NCBI GenBank assembly: GCA_017548045.1
Contig: JAFYNR010000028.1
Location: 1 to 49,170, forward strand
Length of the DNA: 49,170 bases
DNA from: Clostridia bacterium
GTDB taxonomy: Bacteria > Bacillota > Clostridia > Oscillospirales > Acutalibacteraceae
Direction of reading: 5' to 3'
Notes under the pieces: model-generated
Database searches by the model: none
What the model was told of the DNA's origin: nothing
Seen by the model: the letters and a program-made list of their open reading frames with translations, nothing else
Part shown: piece after piece, positions 1 to 8,736 of the stretch
How positions within the stretch are numbered: the first letter of the stretch is position 1
How the letters are laid out: every line of letters begins with the position of its first letter
Position numbers and translations under genes: made by a program

Positions 1-95
1 TCTTCAACAAGCACGTCTGATTTCACGGGAAGTGTTTGCGAAGAAGTAAACAACAGCAATATTGAAGCGATAAATGAAATCAATTTTATCAGCAT
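1..95 (-). CDS. N-terminal fragment of a secreted or membrane-anchored protein (runs off the window)
   Basis: On the minus strand an ATG at 93-95 is preceded by a good ribosome binding site (GAGGGTG, about 6 bases upstream). The frame stays open to the window edge, giving 31 codons. The product starts MLIKLISFIASILLLFTSSQ: one lysine, then a hydrophobic stretch ending in small and polar residues, which is a typical Sec signal peptide. Nothing beyond residue 31 is visible, so no function can be given. A TATAAT lies on the minus strand at about 190-196, with a plausible TTGCTT 18 bases further upstream inside the neighbouring terminator. Confidence 0.6.
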   Translation of the reverse strand, partial: MLIKLISFIASILLLFTSSQTLPVKSDVLVE

Positions 96-208
96 AAAAT
101 CACCCTCATAAAGTTGTTATTCTTGATGTAATATAGATTGGATTTGATGAATAATGTTACGCAACCCTATTCTTGTTTATCAAAATGATTATACTACTCA
201 AACCAAGG

Positions 209-240
209 AAAAAGCAACAGTTTTCAGACCGTTGCTTTTT
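209..240 (-). terminator. Hairpin terminator after the DUF1835-like gene
   Basis: A ten-base stem (AAAAAGCAAC paired with GTTGCTTTTT) encloses a short loop and lies just past the stop codon at 247. The flanking A/T runs let it act on the minus strand as an intrinsic terminator. The promoter of the next minus gene appears to abut it. Confidence 0.75.
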
Positions 241-246
241 GCGGGT

Positions 247-894
247 TCATTTTGTTAAATTGTAATTTATAAGTCTTTCTGCCTGTAAATCTGACAAACC
301 GTAATCTTTTGATTGTTTGAGCAAAAGGCTGATTAGTTCAATCTTTTCTTTATGAGTGTTAGCTCTGACAAGTTTCGCAAGTTCACCTTTGTCTGAATGA
401 TAATCAAAAAACAAATCTATTGCTCTTGCACAGAGTAATCCGATATCTTTTGTAATGCTTTTTGAAACCAAAATGTCTTCATAGATTTTACTGTATATGC
501 CAAGTTTAACGTTAATATCGGATTCCAACAACTCAAACGTTTCGTCATCAATATGATTGAGCTTTAATTCTCCGTGATATTCAATTTGCTCCAAATACGC
601 TAACAAAGTCAGCAAATTCATCTGGCAAAACGTATCTTTTCCAAACCATAAACAAATTGTCTGATAATCATTGTTTTTCAAAACGTCATACACATACATC
701 TTGGCTATGTATTCATTTTCAGTAACGTTTAATGATTTGGCGCGAAGTTCAATAAAGCGCGGTGAATAAATATTTGTTACAGCCTCACCATCCATCATTG
801 CCTCACAAAACAGAACGGCTGTTTCGTCAAATTTGGATATGAAATATTCATTAAAATATTCACTGTTTGTAATATTCAAGGTTTTATTATGCAT
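247..894 (-). CDS. Conserved protein of about 215 residues resembling DUF1835-type proteins; function unknown
   Basis: I chose the ATG at 894 because AGGTG sits 6 bases upstream. A TTG at 909 is in frame but would bury that ribosome binding site. The product starts MHNKTLNITN and contains phrases such as FCEAMMDGEA, CLWFGKDTFCQMNLL and HIDDETFEL. This pattern is reminiscent of small clostridial proteins related to DUF1835, which are sometimes loosely labelled AraC regulators; I see no helix-turn-helix supporting that label. There is no signal peptide or membrane segment, so it is probably cytosolic. It lies 23 bases downstream of the SDR gene, and both genes have the same leader motif TGTGTAGGTG, so they probably form one transcript. 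Family assignment is from memory of conserved phrases and is only moderately certain. Confidence 0.7.
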   Translation of the reverse strand: MHNKTLNITNSEYFNEYFISKFDETAVLFCEAMMDGEAVTNIYSPRFIELRAKSLNVTENEYIAKMYVYDVLKNNDYQTICLWFGKDTFCQMNLLTLLAYLEQIEYHGELKLNHIDDETFELLESDINVKLGIYSKIYEDILVSKSITKDIGLLCARAIDLFFDYHSDKGELAKLVRANTHKEKIELISLLLKQSKDYGLSDLQAERLINYNLTK

Positions 895-917
895 ATCACA
901 CCTACACAAATCGGAAT

Positions 918-1730
918 TTACAGAGCTTTTCCTCCGGATACTTTTATTACTTGTCCCGTAATCATTTTTGCTTGCTCGCTTGCCAAGAATAAAATCGTTT
1001 CGGCGATATCCTGAGGCTGAATTAACTTGCCTATCGGAATCAGGGGAACAACTATTTTTTCAAAGTCCTCATCAATCCATCCCGTCTGAGTCGGACCGGG
1101 AGCAACACAATTTACCGTGATTCCGTACTTTGCAACTTCAAGTGCGATACTGCGGGTAAGTGCTTCTAAAGTTGCCTTGCTTGCTCCGTAGGTAATCTGA
1201 CCTGCAAAAATCTGTGCGGCATCTGTTGAAATATTGATAATTCTTCCGTAGTTACCACGGTGTCTGATAAATTCTCTTGACATCAGAACACTTCCCCGAA
1301 CATTAACAGCAAACGTATCATCAATAACGTTTTGGGTAATTGTTTCTATTGTGTCACATCCTGTTTCATCATCTGTTGCCGCATTGTTAATCAGAATATC
1401 AACCCGTCCGTATTTCTCAAGAACTGCAGAATAAATTTCGTTTATAGATGCTTCATCGGAAATGTCACTTTCTATAATCATGAAGTCTGCATTCATTTCT
1501 TTGAGTTTCGATTCTACGGCATCTGTACTTCCTGCATTGGCGGAATAATATCGGTCAACACCGTTTTTATCTGTTTTGGTTTCATCAAACGGTCTGTCGA
1601 TTTTTTTGTAAACCAAAACAACTTTCGCACCTTCACGGGCAAAGGCAAGCGCTGTTGTTGCGCCGATTCCCCACGGGTTATTCGCTCCTGTAATGACAGC
1701 AACTTTATCTTTTAATCCATAGTCAATCAT
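918..1730 (-). CDS. Short-chain dehydrogenase/reductase (SDR), FabG-like
   Basis: This 270-residue classical SDR is an NAD(P)(H)-dependent oxidoreductase acting on a carbonyl or hydroxyl substrate in the cytosol. The nucleotide-binding motif TGANNPWGIG is at residues 14-23, NNAA at 115-118, the catalytic Ser at 168, Tyr181 and Lys185 (YxxxK), and the family PG motif follows near 211. An insert of about 20 residues after beta-strand 2 (residues 42-66) lengthens it slightly compared with FabG. The ATG at 1730 has AGGTG 8 bases upstream. It is the first gene of a two-gene minus operon with the DUF1835-like gene. The substrate cannot be predicted, and the genomic context does not suggest fatty-acid synthesis. 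Confidence 0.9.
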   Translation of the reverse strand: MIDYGLKDKVAVITGANNPWGIGATTALAFAREGAKVVLVYKKIDRPFDETKTDKNGVDRYYSANAGSTDAVESKLKEMNADFMIIESDISDEASINEIYSAVLEKYGRVDILINNAATDDETGCDTIETITQNVIDDTFAVNVRGSVLMSREFIRHRGNYGRIINISTDAAQIFAGQITYGASKATLEALTRSIALEVAKYGITVNCVAPGPTQTGWIDEDFEKIVVPLIPIGKLIQPQDIAETILFLASEQAKMITGQVIKVSGGKAL

Positions 1731-1766
1731 TTATATCACCTACACAAATTCTTATTTGTCGAGATG

Positions 1767-1795
1767 ATTATATCATATTCTTTTTGCTTATTCCA
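1767..1795 (-). promoter_or_regulatory. Promoter of the SDR operon
   Basis: Minus-strand TATAAT (1767-1772) with a weak -35 TGGAAT (1790-1795) at a 17-base spacing, about 35 bases upstream of the SDR start codon. Confidence 0.6.
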
Positions 1796-1817
1796 CAGAA
1801 ATTTTGTTGAATACAGT

Positions 1818-1846
1818 TTGATTATTTTTTGAATCCGTGTTACTAT
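1818..1846 (+). promoter_or_regulatory. Promoter of the YgjP-type metallopeptidase gene
   Basis: TTGATT (1818-1823), 17 bases, TACTAT (1841-1846), followed by AAAGGA and the start codon at 1873. It faces away from the SDR promoter, so 1731-1872 is a divergent control region. Confidence 0.6.
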
Positions 1847-1872
1847 TAATGCAGATTTTTTGAAAGGATGTG

Positions 1873-2445
1873 ATGCAGATGAAATTTGAAAACGCAAAAG
1901 TTTCCGTTATAAGAAGCAAGCGGAAAACAATTTCAATTCAGGTGAAGCCGAATGAAGTTATCATCCGTGCACCGATAAAAATGAAAGAAAAAGAAATCGA
2001 AAAATTTGCGGAATCCAAAAGAAACTGGATTGAAAAACATCTGCAATCGCTTTCGAAAAAGCAAAAACTTTTTGAAAATATTGAGCCGTATTCAGACGAA
2101 GAAATCAAAAGTTTTGTCAAAAAAGCAAAGGCGGAAATTCCAAAACGTGTTGAATTTTATGCCGAGAAAATCGGTGTGACATATAACAAAATCACAATCC
2201 GATGTCAGCGTACACGCTGGGGAAGCTGTTCGTCAAAAGGCAATCTGAATTTTAACTGTCTGCTCGTTTTACTTCCCGATGAAATCATCGACAGCGTTAT
2301 CGTTCACGAGCTCTGCCACAGAAAACAGATGAATCACTCCGCAAAATTCTATGCGGAAATCGAAAAAGTTTTTCCCGATTACAAGCGTTGCCACGCTTGG
2401 CTGAACCGGAACGGAAATAGATATATGAGCCGAATCCCGAAGTAA
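1873..2445 (+). CDS. YgjP/WLM-type (M48-like, SprT-related) zinc metallopeptidase
   Basis: This 190-residue protein belongs to the YgjP-like family (former DUF45). It carries the zinc-binding HELCH at residues 145-149, followed by a distal His155, and the family motif RWGSCS at 115-120. The N-terminal part is basic and rich in lysine and glutamate and likely forms helices; no signal peptide or membrane segment is seen. Of the clustered starts, ATG 1873 has the best spacing (5 bases) to AAAGG; ATG 1879 is also possible. Members of the family are predicted cytosolic peptidases whose substrates are mostly unknown. It is a single-gene unit with its own promoter, and the terminator stem begins inside its last codons. 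Confidence 0.9.
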   Translation: MQMKFENAKVSVIRSKRKTISIQVKPNEVIIRAPIKMKEKEIEKFAESKRNWIEKHLQSLSKKQKLFENIEPYSDEEIKSFVKKAKAEIPKRVEFYAEKIGVTYNKITIRCQRTRWGSCSSKGNLNFNCLLVLLPDEIIDSVIVHELCHRKQMNHSAKFYAEIEKVFPDYKRCHAWLNRNGNRYMSRIPK

Positions 2446-2472
2446 ACGGCGGGTTTCGGCTCTTTTGTTTTG
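2428..2472 (+). terminator. Terminator overlapping the metallopeptidase 3' end
   Basis: A 12-base stem with one mismatch (2428-2439 with 2450-2461) is followed by TCTTTTGTTTTG. The left arm lies within the coding sequence. Confidence 0.75.
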
Positions 2473-2485
2473 TATGTAACGGTAA

Positions 2486-2499
2486 CCCTGCAAGCAGGG
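2486..2499. promoter_or_regulatory. Palindrome upstream of the mannosidase promoter (possible operator)
   Basis: CCCTGCAAGCAGGG is a perfect 6+2+6 palindrome, 21 bases upstream of the -35 element of the GH38 gene. The position suits an activator site, or it could simply be a small hairpin in the intergenic DNA. No matching copy was noticed elsewhere in the window. Confidence 0.3.
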
Positions 2500-2520
2500 C
2501 AGGTTGACAGCAGAAAAAGG

Positions 2521-2549
2521 TTGAAAATGCATATTGATTGTTGTAAAAT
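2521..2549 (+). promoter_or_regulatory. Promoter of the GH38 gene
   Basis: TTGAAA (2521-2526), 17 bases, TAAAAT (2544-2549), about 36 bases before the chosen start codon. Confidence 0.7.
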
Positions 2550-2585
2550 ACAGACATACAAATTTGTGTCTGAGGGAGAATGGTT

Positions 2586-5500
2586 ATGATTTATGACAAA
2601 CTGAATGTTTCTGAATTTACTTACCGATTCGAGGATTTTTTACCTTCCGCCCAAAATCCCAATCCTCTTAACCGTATTCTCAATTTTCTGACCGCGGGTC
2701 CGTTTGTGCTTGAAACTGACGGTTCGTTTGAAAAAGAACATTTCTACGAAAGAGAAAAACTTCTTTGCGAGGATTATCTTCTGCCTGATGGCGGAGAGAA
2801 AAACGCCGTTCCCGAACTCTGCGCAAAGATTAAAAATGTTTATTACGGTGACGATACAAAAGTATGGGAGAGAGGAATAATCAAATGGGATAATCTCCGC
2901 TTTGACCGTGAAGGTATTGCCTGCGACCCTGCACTTTATGCCACCGAGCAGAGAAACGCCGTTTATTATGCGGCATTCTACATTGAATGTCAGAAAGAAG
3001 AAAAGGCGATTATCAGCTATCTTAATTCGGGCAGTTCGCTTTATCTTAACGGTGAGCTTGTTGATTTCAGACCCTACGGCAAGGTTAAGGGGTTATACGG
3101 TCTCGGATATCAATGTCTGCTGCATCTTCGCAAGGGCAGAAATCTGATTATGTTCAAGCTTCGCCCCGGATATATTGCGGATACCATTGATATTTCAATA
3201 GCAACCTGCAATATTTTACCTGTTATTTTTGAGGAAAACGGCATTTGCCTTTCATTACCCTTGCAGACAAAAGCATATTACGGAACCATTGAAAATCCTA
3301 AAATGGTTTTTCATATGTTTGCCGCCGCAGAAAAAGATACACAGAAAGCAGAGCTTATCTGTGACGGTGAGTCATATAAAATTCCCGAAATGCAGGCAGG
3401 TACATGCTCGGTTGTTCACCCCGGTGTTTCGTCGGGTGAAACAGAAGAAACTGTAAAAAAGTCAATTTCTTTACATACCGATTCATCGGAAAGTAAGTTT
3501 GATGTTTATTTTGCAACCCTGCCTTACGACGGCTATGAGGGTAATGAACACGTTTTTTCTGATTTTCATTTTGACACAACTTATCATCAGGAACAGCGTA
3601 CATACGCACTCGGTGCGTTTCATATCACAAAATGTCTTGTTGAAAAGCTTGAAGAAAACCCTTGCTTTAAGGCGATTCTTTCCGAGGTTGACTATGTTCA
3701 TCCTTACTATACTCTTTATCCGAAACACAGAAAAATCATTAAGGATGCCTTCCTTTCGGGCAGAACAGAATCGGACTGCTTCTATAATCAACCCAATGAT
3801 CTTACTTCATCGGGTGAGGCTTTTGTAAGAAACCTTGTCTACGGTCAGCTTTATCACAGAGATGTTCTCGGCAGAATCAGCAGAGTGTATGTGCCGGGAG
3901 ACGTTTACGGCCATTTTTCGCAGATTTCGCAGGTTTGCAGAAAAGGTGGCTGTGATATGATGCGTTGGGGCAAATTTATGCTTGGAGTTGACGACCTTTT
4001 CAGGCATATGTCGCCTGACGGCACGGTAATGCTTCACGAAAAAACACTTGTCAGAGAAAATGCAATCCGTTTCGGAGTCAAAGGCTGCTGTCATTCGTCG
4101 CAGGCAACGGCACACATTGAGGCTTTCCCGAGAGAGGGTGATACCTCGTGGATGAAAAAAACCCTCACGAATGCTAAATTTTCCGTTTTTTCAGATATGG
4201 CAGATGAGGTTATAAAGAGTGATAATGAAAATCTTGCAAAAGGCAAAAATCTTATCGACCTCACATCAAGAGATATAACTCAGCATCATTCGGGAACCTT
4301 GCTTACAAGAACGGATTTCAAACAGGCAAACAGACTTTGCGAAAATCTTCTTGTATCTGCTGAAAAATTTGCCGCCGTTGCATTCCTTCACGGTGCAAAA
4401 TATCCCGAAAAAGCCTTTGACAAGGCGTGGCGTCAGCTTCTTACCGCGCAGCATCACGATTCGATAACAGGAACAAACAACGAGATTTCTTTTGTTGACC
4501 TGATGCTTGAATACCGTGAAGCCGCACAGACCGCATCCGAAATTCTTATCAATGCCGCTCGTTACATTGCCGCAGGTGTCAAAACCGAAAACAGAGAGAA
4601 TACAGTTCTTGTTTTCAACCCTGTACCCAATGATGCAAGCGGTTATTGTGAATTTGATATTCCCGAAGGTTTTAACGGCAAGTTTGCCTGCCTTGTTACT
4701 CCCGACGGCAATGAAATTCCTGTCATTATGAAGAAAAATAAGGGATATTTCCTTGCGAAAGAAATACCTGCAACGGGATATTCCGTATATAAACTCAAAG
4801 CTCTTGATAAAGATCCTGATGTTCACATCTTCGGCAATGACCGTATTATTGAAAATGAAAAATTCCGACTTTCGGTTGACTCAATACACGGCGGTATCAT
4901 ATCAATTTATGATAAGATCGAAAACCGTGAATGGATTGATTTGACTGCACCTGCTTCGGGTAATGCAATCTATGTTCTGAAAGAGGTTCACGATAGGCTT
5001 GAAGAACAGCACGAGGTATATACCACGGGTCACAAGCTGGTTTCCGATGAATTTGATGCAGAAATCGAAAGCGAAAAGTGTTCGTCGTTTGAAAAGCTGA
5101 AAATAACCTCCGTTCTCGGAACGGTTGCAAAGGTTATCCGTGAAATTACTCTTTACAGCGGAAGCAAAACGGTTGATTTCAGAACCGTTGTTGAAGATTA
5201 TAATTCCGTTGATGATATGTTCTGTGCAACGTTCCCCATGAATGTAAAAGGCGGTGCGGTAATATTTGACGACAGATTTGCTCCTCACGTTTCAACCCAT
5301 TCAAAGAAATATATGTCTTTTCAGACTCATCAGGGTTATTCATTCTCCGGTTGCCGGATTCTGCCTTCAAACCGCTGGTTCGGTATCGGCCCGAGTGTTA
5401 CCGTTGGCACGGATGAAGGTAAATTCAATATCGGAATGACTGCTGTTATAAGCAAAAATAAGGCTGTAAAAGCATCTGAACGCTTACTTGCAACCCTTAC

Positions 5501-7277
5501 GAAGAAATGTATTCCTGTCACACTTTATCCCGATACGGAGCAGCACGGTGGTGCGAAAATCATTCATTATAATGAGGACATATATGAAACAGATACACGA
5601 TTTGTTATTTGCATTGAGGGAGACGGAAATCTGTATTACGAAAAGCTCAAGGCAGAATTCAGTGACCGAATCAAAGGAAAAATAAATAAAAATATTAATA
5701 ATAACGGTATAAGTGTTGTTTATCTCAAAGACAGGGATAATGCATACAACAAAGCGGTTGATGTTATTCTTGCGGTTGCAAAGAATGAGGATAAGCTTTA
5801 TGAATTTGTTTCTTCAATAGAAAAACAGCTTGAAATCGGATATATTATTAATGTTTCGGATTGTATCTGTGCGGATATTCCTGTTGAATCTGACAATTAC
5901 GGTGCGGAAATAATCAACAACGGCACTGTTGCCTGTTCCGTTGAAGGCAAAAGCACGCTTAACCTTATGCTTTTCCACACTGCCGCGTTCTACGGAAATC
6001 AGGGCAGGGTAACCGGCGGTGAAGAGCTTGTTCCCGAAAAGAAAACTCATATTTTCACTTATTCGCTTTATCCTCATAAATATTCTTACAGAGAAGCCGA
6101 TACCTACGGCAAGGCGGCGATTTTCAACGAAAGAATATTTGCAATTTCAGCACCTGAGAAGAAAGAAAATGCATTTCTTCCCGAAAGGATGTCATTTCTG
6201 AAATCCTCCGAAGGCTTTGAGATAACCGCATTCAAAGCAGGCGGTTATCCTATGTGTTCGATGCTTGACGAAACAAAGCCGATTTCAGAGAGGGGACTTG
6301 TTATCCGTGGATTTGAGACTTACGGAACAAGGCACACAATAAATATTCAGACGGATTTTGAAATCAAAAATGCCGAAAGCTCTGATTTGCTTGAAGAAAA
6401 CAAAAATCCCGTTGAGTTCGAGAAAAACGGCATTTCAATTCCGATTGATGCTCATTCCATTGAAACGTTTGTGATTTCACCCGAAATTCCCGAGCCATTG
6501 GGATATGCAATTCTCGGCACGGAAAAGGATATCACAGAGCCAACCTATGTCAGAAGCTGGGAGCACGATATGGGTGCGGTTGCAACGGGTTACCTCCGTT
6601 TTGCCGCAACGCTTGATAAAAAATCCGATATTCTTGACGATTTTAATGCAATAATTAATCTTAATGCAGTTAACAACTCTGCTGATAAAAATGCAGAAGT
6701 TAACATTTCGATTGTCTGCTCCGAGGGTCTCACGGCGGATAAAGAGTCCGTTTCAGTTTCTCTTGCGCCTGAAGAATGCGATGTTATTCCGTTTGTCGTG
6801 ACAAAAAAATCATCCGATACAAAGGGGCAGGTGAAGATTTATTATGAATATGACGGACAGAAATTTACGGATGTTTATGAATTCGGTTATTTTAATCCCG
6901 AAGCAAGGCTTGAAATCAAAGATAATAAGATTATCTGCACCGTATTCAATACCACAGACCAGTATCTTGAAGGCTCGCTTCTTCTTGCAACGCCTTATGA
7001 AACCTGGGGAAATATTCAGGGTAATTTAAGTTCTTTGGGAACAATTTCTCCCTATTCTTACAGCGTAAACCTTGCACCAAACGAGAAAAAGGTTTATGAA
7101 TTCACCGCAGATATCAGCGATGAAGAATTTTTCACGGCATATTATGCCGCCGCAAAGCTTTGCTGTAACGGAAGAATACATTTTGCATTTGCTGACAGAC
7201 ACGGTTTCCGACATAATAAATGGTCAACGGATGTTCCGAGAGTAAACGGATCTATTGATGATTTGCTTCATATGTAA
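2586..7277 (+). CDS. Very large GH38 alpha-mannosidase
   Basis: This protein of about 1563 residues is a retaining alpha-mannosidase of glycoside hydrolase family 38. Residues 1-320 form a beta-rich N-terminal part with a carbohydrate-binding-like jelly roll. The catalytic barrel begins at HFDTTY (about 328-333; the His/Asp pair is the family's zinc site). The nucleophile is probably the Asp of VPGDVYGH (about 439). The helical middle domain carries QHHDSITGTNN (about 622-632). The remaining roughly 900 residues are beta-sandwich domains. Typical members are 850-1100 residues, so this one carries extra domains at both ends. No signal peptide is present, so it should act in the cytosol on imported mannosides. 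ATG 2586 is preferred over 2580 because AGGGAG (2573-2578) is too close to 2580. It is monocistronic, with its own promoter and terminator. Confidence 0.93.
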   Translation: MIYDKLNVSEFTYRFEDFLPSAQNPNPLNRILNFLTAGPFVLETDGSFEKEHFYEREKLLCEDYLLPDGGEKNAVPELCAKIKNVYYGDDTKVWERGIIKWDNLRFDREGIACDPALYATEQRNAVYYAAFYIECQKEEKAIISYLNSGSSLYLNGELVDFRPYGKVKGLYGLGYQCLLHLRKGRNLIMFKLRPGYIADTIDISIATCNILPVIFEENGICLSLPLQTKAYYGTIENPKMVFHMFAAAEKDTQKAELICDGESYKIPEMQAGTCSVVHPGVSSGETEETVKKSISLHTDSSESKFDVYFATLPYDGYEGNEHVFSDFHFDTTYHQEQRTYALGAFHITKCLVEKLEENPCFKAILSEVDYVHPYYTLYPKHRKIIKDAFLSGRTESDCFYNQPNDLTSSGEAFVRNLVYGQLYHRDVLGRISRVYVPGDVYGHFSQISQVCRKGGCDMMRWGKFMLGVDDLFRHMSPDGTVMLHEKTLVRENAIRFGVKGCCHSSQATAHIEAFPREGDTSWMKKTLTNAKFSVFSDMADEVIKSDNENLAKGKNLIDLTSRDITQHHSGTLLTRTDFKQANRLCENLLVSAEKFAAVAFLHGAKYPEKAFDKAWRQLLTAQHHDSITGTNNEISFVDLMLEYREAAQTASEILINAARYIAAGVKTENRENTVLVFNPVPNDASGYCEFDIPEGFNGKFACLVTPDGNEIPVIMKKNKGYFLAKEIPATGYSVYKLKALDKDPDVHIFGNDRIIENEKFRLSVDSIHGGIISIYDKIENREWIDLTAPASGNAIYVLKEVHDRLEEQHEVYTTGHKLVSDEFDAEIESEKCSSFEKLKITSVLGTVAKVIREITLYSGSKTVDFRTVVEDYNSVDDMFCATFPMNVKGGAVIFDDRFAPHVSTHSKKYMSFQTHQGYSFSGCRILPSNRWFGIGPSVTVGTDEGKFNIGMTAVISKNKAVKASERLLATLTKKCIPVTLYPDTEQHGGAKIIHYNEDIYETDTRFVICIEGDGNLYYEKLKAEFSDRIKGKINKNINNNGISVVYLKDRDNAYNKAVDVILAVAKNEDKLYEFVSSIEKQLEIGYIINVSDCICADIPVESDNYGAEIINNGTVACSVEGKSTLNLMLFHTAAFYGNQGRVTGGEELVPEKKTHIFTYSLYPHKYSYREADTYGKAAIFNERIFAISAPEKKENAFLPERMSFLKSSEGFEITAFKAGGYPMCSMLDETKPISERGLVIRGFETYGTRHTINIQTDFEIKNAESSDLLEENKNPVEFEKNGISIPIDAHSIETFVISPEIPEPLGYAILGTEKDITEPTYVRSWEHDMGAVATGYLRFAATLDKKSDILDDFNAIINLNAVNNSADKNAEVNISIVCSEGLTADKESVSVSLAPEECDVIPFVVTKKSSDTKGQVKIYYEYDGQKFTDVYEFGYFNPEARLEIKDNKIICTVFNTTDQYLEGSLLLATPYETWGNIQGNLSSLGTISPYSYSVNLAPNEKKVYEFTADISDEEFFTAYYAAAKLCCNGRIHFAFADRHGFRHNKWSTDVPRVNGSIDDLLHM

Positions 7278-7285
7278 AAAGCAAA

Positions 7286-7336
7286 AAAACCACTTCATTC
7301 TCTGCTTATTGCATTGAATGAAGTGGTTTTAATTTT
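7286..7336. terminator. Bidirectional terminator
   Basis: A perfect 15-base stem (7286-7300 with 7316-7330), with A and T runs on both sides, sits between the convergent GH38 gene and the minus-strand membrane protein gene. Confidence 0.9.
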
Positions 7337-7347
7337 TGATTCGGAAC

Positions 7348-8724
7348 TTAATTGCTTAACGAATTATCTGATTTTTTCAATGAGATAAAAGAATATGCAA
7401 GTACCGATAAAGCTGAGATAATAACAAGTATGTTATGCAATGTGAAAACTTCTGTTATTGCTCTGTGTTCGGCAGAAGCTATAAAGAAATATGAAAGCGT
7501 CATAAATGCCGTAAATACGGGCAGCAAAATTTTTGCAAGCCATTTCATACCCGCCTTTTCCGAGTTTATGCCTGCCTTTCGGACAATCAGCACTATGAGT
7601 ATTGCGGTTAAAATAACTGCCGATGATATTGCGATAATCCGTACGATATCCGAGCTTTCTTCAAATCGTCTTGCAACGGGACGGACAAGGTTTACTCCCA
7701 CAGTACCTATAAAGCCTGCAAGGAATATGAGAATTTTCTTCGGTTTTTCGGGCAGATTCAGGAAAGCGGCTTCGTTAACATCTTCTCTTTCTTTCAGAGA
7801 AATGAGAACAGCGGTGATTATAATGCCTGCAATAAATCCCGTGAAGTATTCCCAGCAAGACCAAGCATAAAGAAAATCTCCTTCGTAATGTGTTCCTGAC
7901 TGACGGTAACCGCCGTTTGCAAACCAGAAAAATAAATCGGATACCGTTATCGATAAACCGAACGCACCGCACACAACAGCACCCACTCTTGAGGCAACCT
8001 TATCTTTAACGATAAATCTTGCGGCAAGAATTGCACTTAATGCTCTGATTGCGGAAGAAACAGCCTGAATTTCAGAAAAATAATTTCTGCCGCCTATAAT
8101 TTTTTTGCCCCAAGAAATGTCGGCAAAATGCTGCATAAATACTTTGTATGCCGAGCCTTCAATCCCTGCAATTTCAAGACCTTCTTCAAAAAGATCAACA
8201 GCCTCGGGTTGAATTAACTGAACAATCAAATGCGAAATGCTCGCTTTTGAAATAACGTCGGAAATCAGAAAAGCACCGATAACTATCAAAAAATCACTTA
8301 TCTTCCATTGATGTGAACTGAAGCCTCTGCCAAGCAGTATGCCGAATATACCTGCCATACCAAGACCGATGCAACACATCATAAACGCACCTGACAGGGG
8401 CGAAATATATCTGAAGAAATGCTCTGCACCTTCAACTTCGGTTTCGCGGATAATACCTGATATCTGGTTTACGATTGTGCCCCAGCTCGGAACTGTCAGA
8501 ATAAAAGACATAGCGGTTAAAGAAAGCCAACCGAGATCAAGCTTTTTGCGTTCTCCCAAAACGGCTGTAATGAAAAGCAGGTAAACAAAACCCACGTTAA
8601 ACACACCCGCTTCAGAGCCCCATCCGCGTGAGCCTCTGAGACGCCATAAAAATCCCAGAAGAAGTCCGCCGAGAAGAATCAAAAGAATTTTTTGCCATAA
8701 AGGTTTTTGCATAGTTTTACTCAT
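7348..8724 (-). CDS. Unknown polytopic membrane protein in the rhamnosidase operon
   Basis: I do not recognise this family. The 458-residue product has about 10-12 hydrophobic spans. Conspicuous polar signatures are RLRGSRGWGSEAG near residues 29-41 at the end of the first span, FWFANGGYRQSGTHYEGDF near the middle and a short cytoplasm-like linker rich in charged residues about two thirds along. The start at 8724 has AGGAG 8 bases upstream; a GTG at 8733 is less well placed. It begins 12 bases after the GH106-like stop codon and is the last gene of the MFS/GH106/membrane-protein operon. A role in transport or in modifying envelope sugars is possible from context only. The WGSEAG and HYEGDF regions could form a polar active site or pore. 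Confidence 0.85.
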   Translation of the reverse strand: MSKTMQKPLWQKILLILLGGLLLGFLWRLRGSRGWGSEAGVFNVGFVYLLFITAVLGERKKLDLGWLSLTAMSFILTVPSWGTIVNQISGIIRETEVEGAEHFFRYISPLSGAFMMCCIGLGMAGIFGILLGRGFSSHQWKISDFLIVIGAFLISDVISKASISHLIVQLIQPEAVDLFEEGLEIAGIEGSAYKVFMQHFADISWGKKIIGGRNYFSEIQAVSSAIRALSAILAARFIVKDKVASRVGAVVCGAFGLSITVSDLFFWFANGGYRQSGTHYEGDFLYAWSCWEYFTGFIAGIIITAVLISLKEREDVNEAAFLNLPEKPKKILIFLAGFIGTVGVNLVRPVARRFEESSDIVRIIAISSAVILTAILIVLIVRKAGINSEKAGMKWLAKILLPVFTAFMTLSYFFIASAEHRAITEVFTLHNILVIISALSVLAYSFISLKKSDNSLSN

Positions 8725-8736
8725 TGTTTTCACTCC

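Noticed and set aside
1332-1715. Plus-strand open frame of 127 codons
   Set aside because: It is antisense to the SDR gene, has a cysteine- and phenylalanine-rich shadow composition and no ribosome binding site.
4266-4826. Minus-strand open frame of 186 codons within the GH38 gene
   Set aside because: Antisense shadow of a strongly supported gene; no recognisable motif or start signal.
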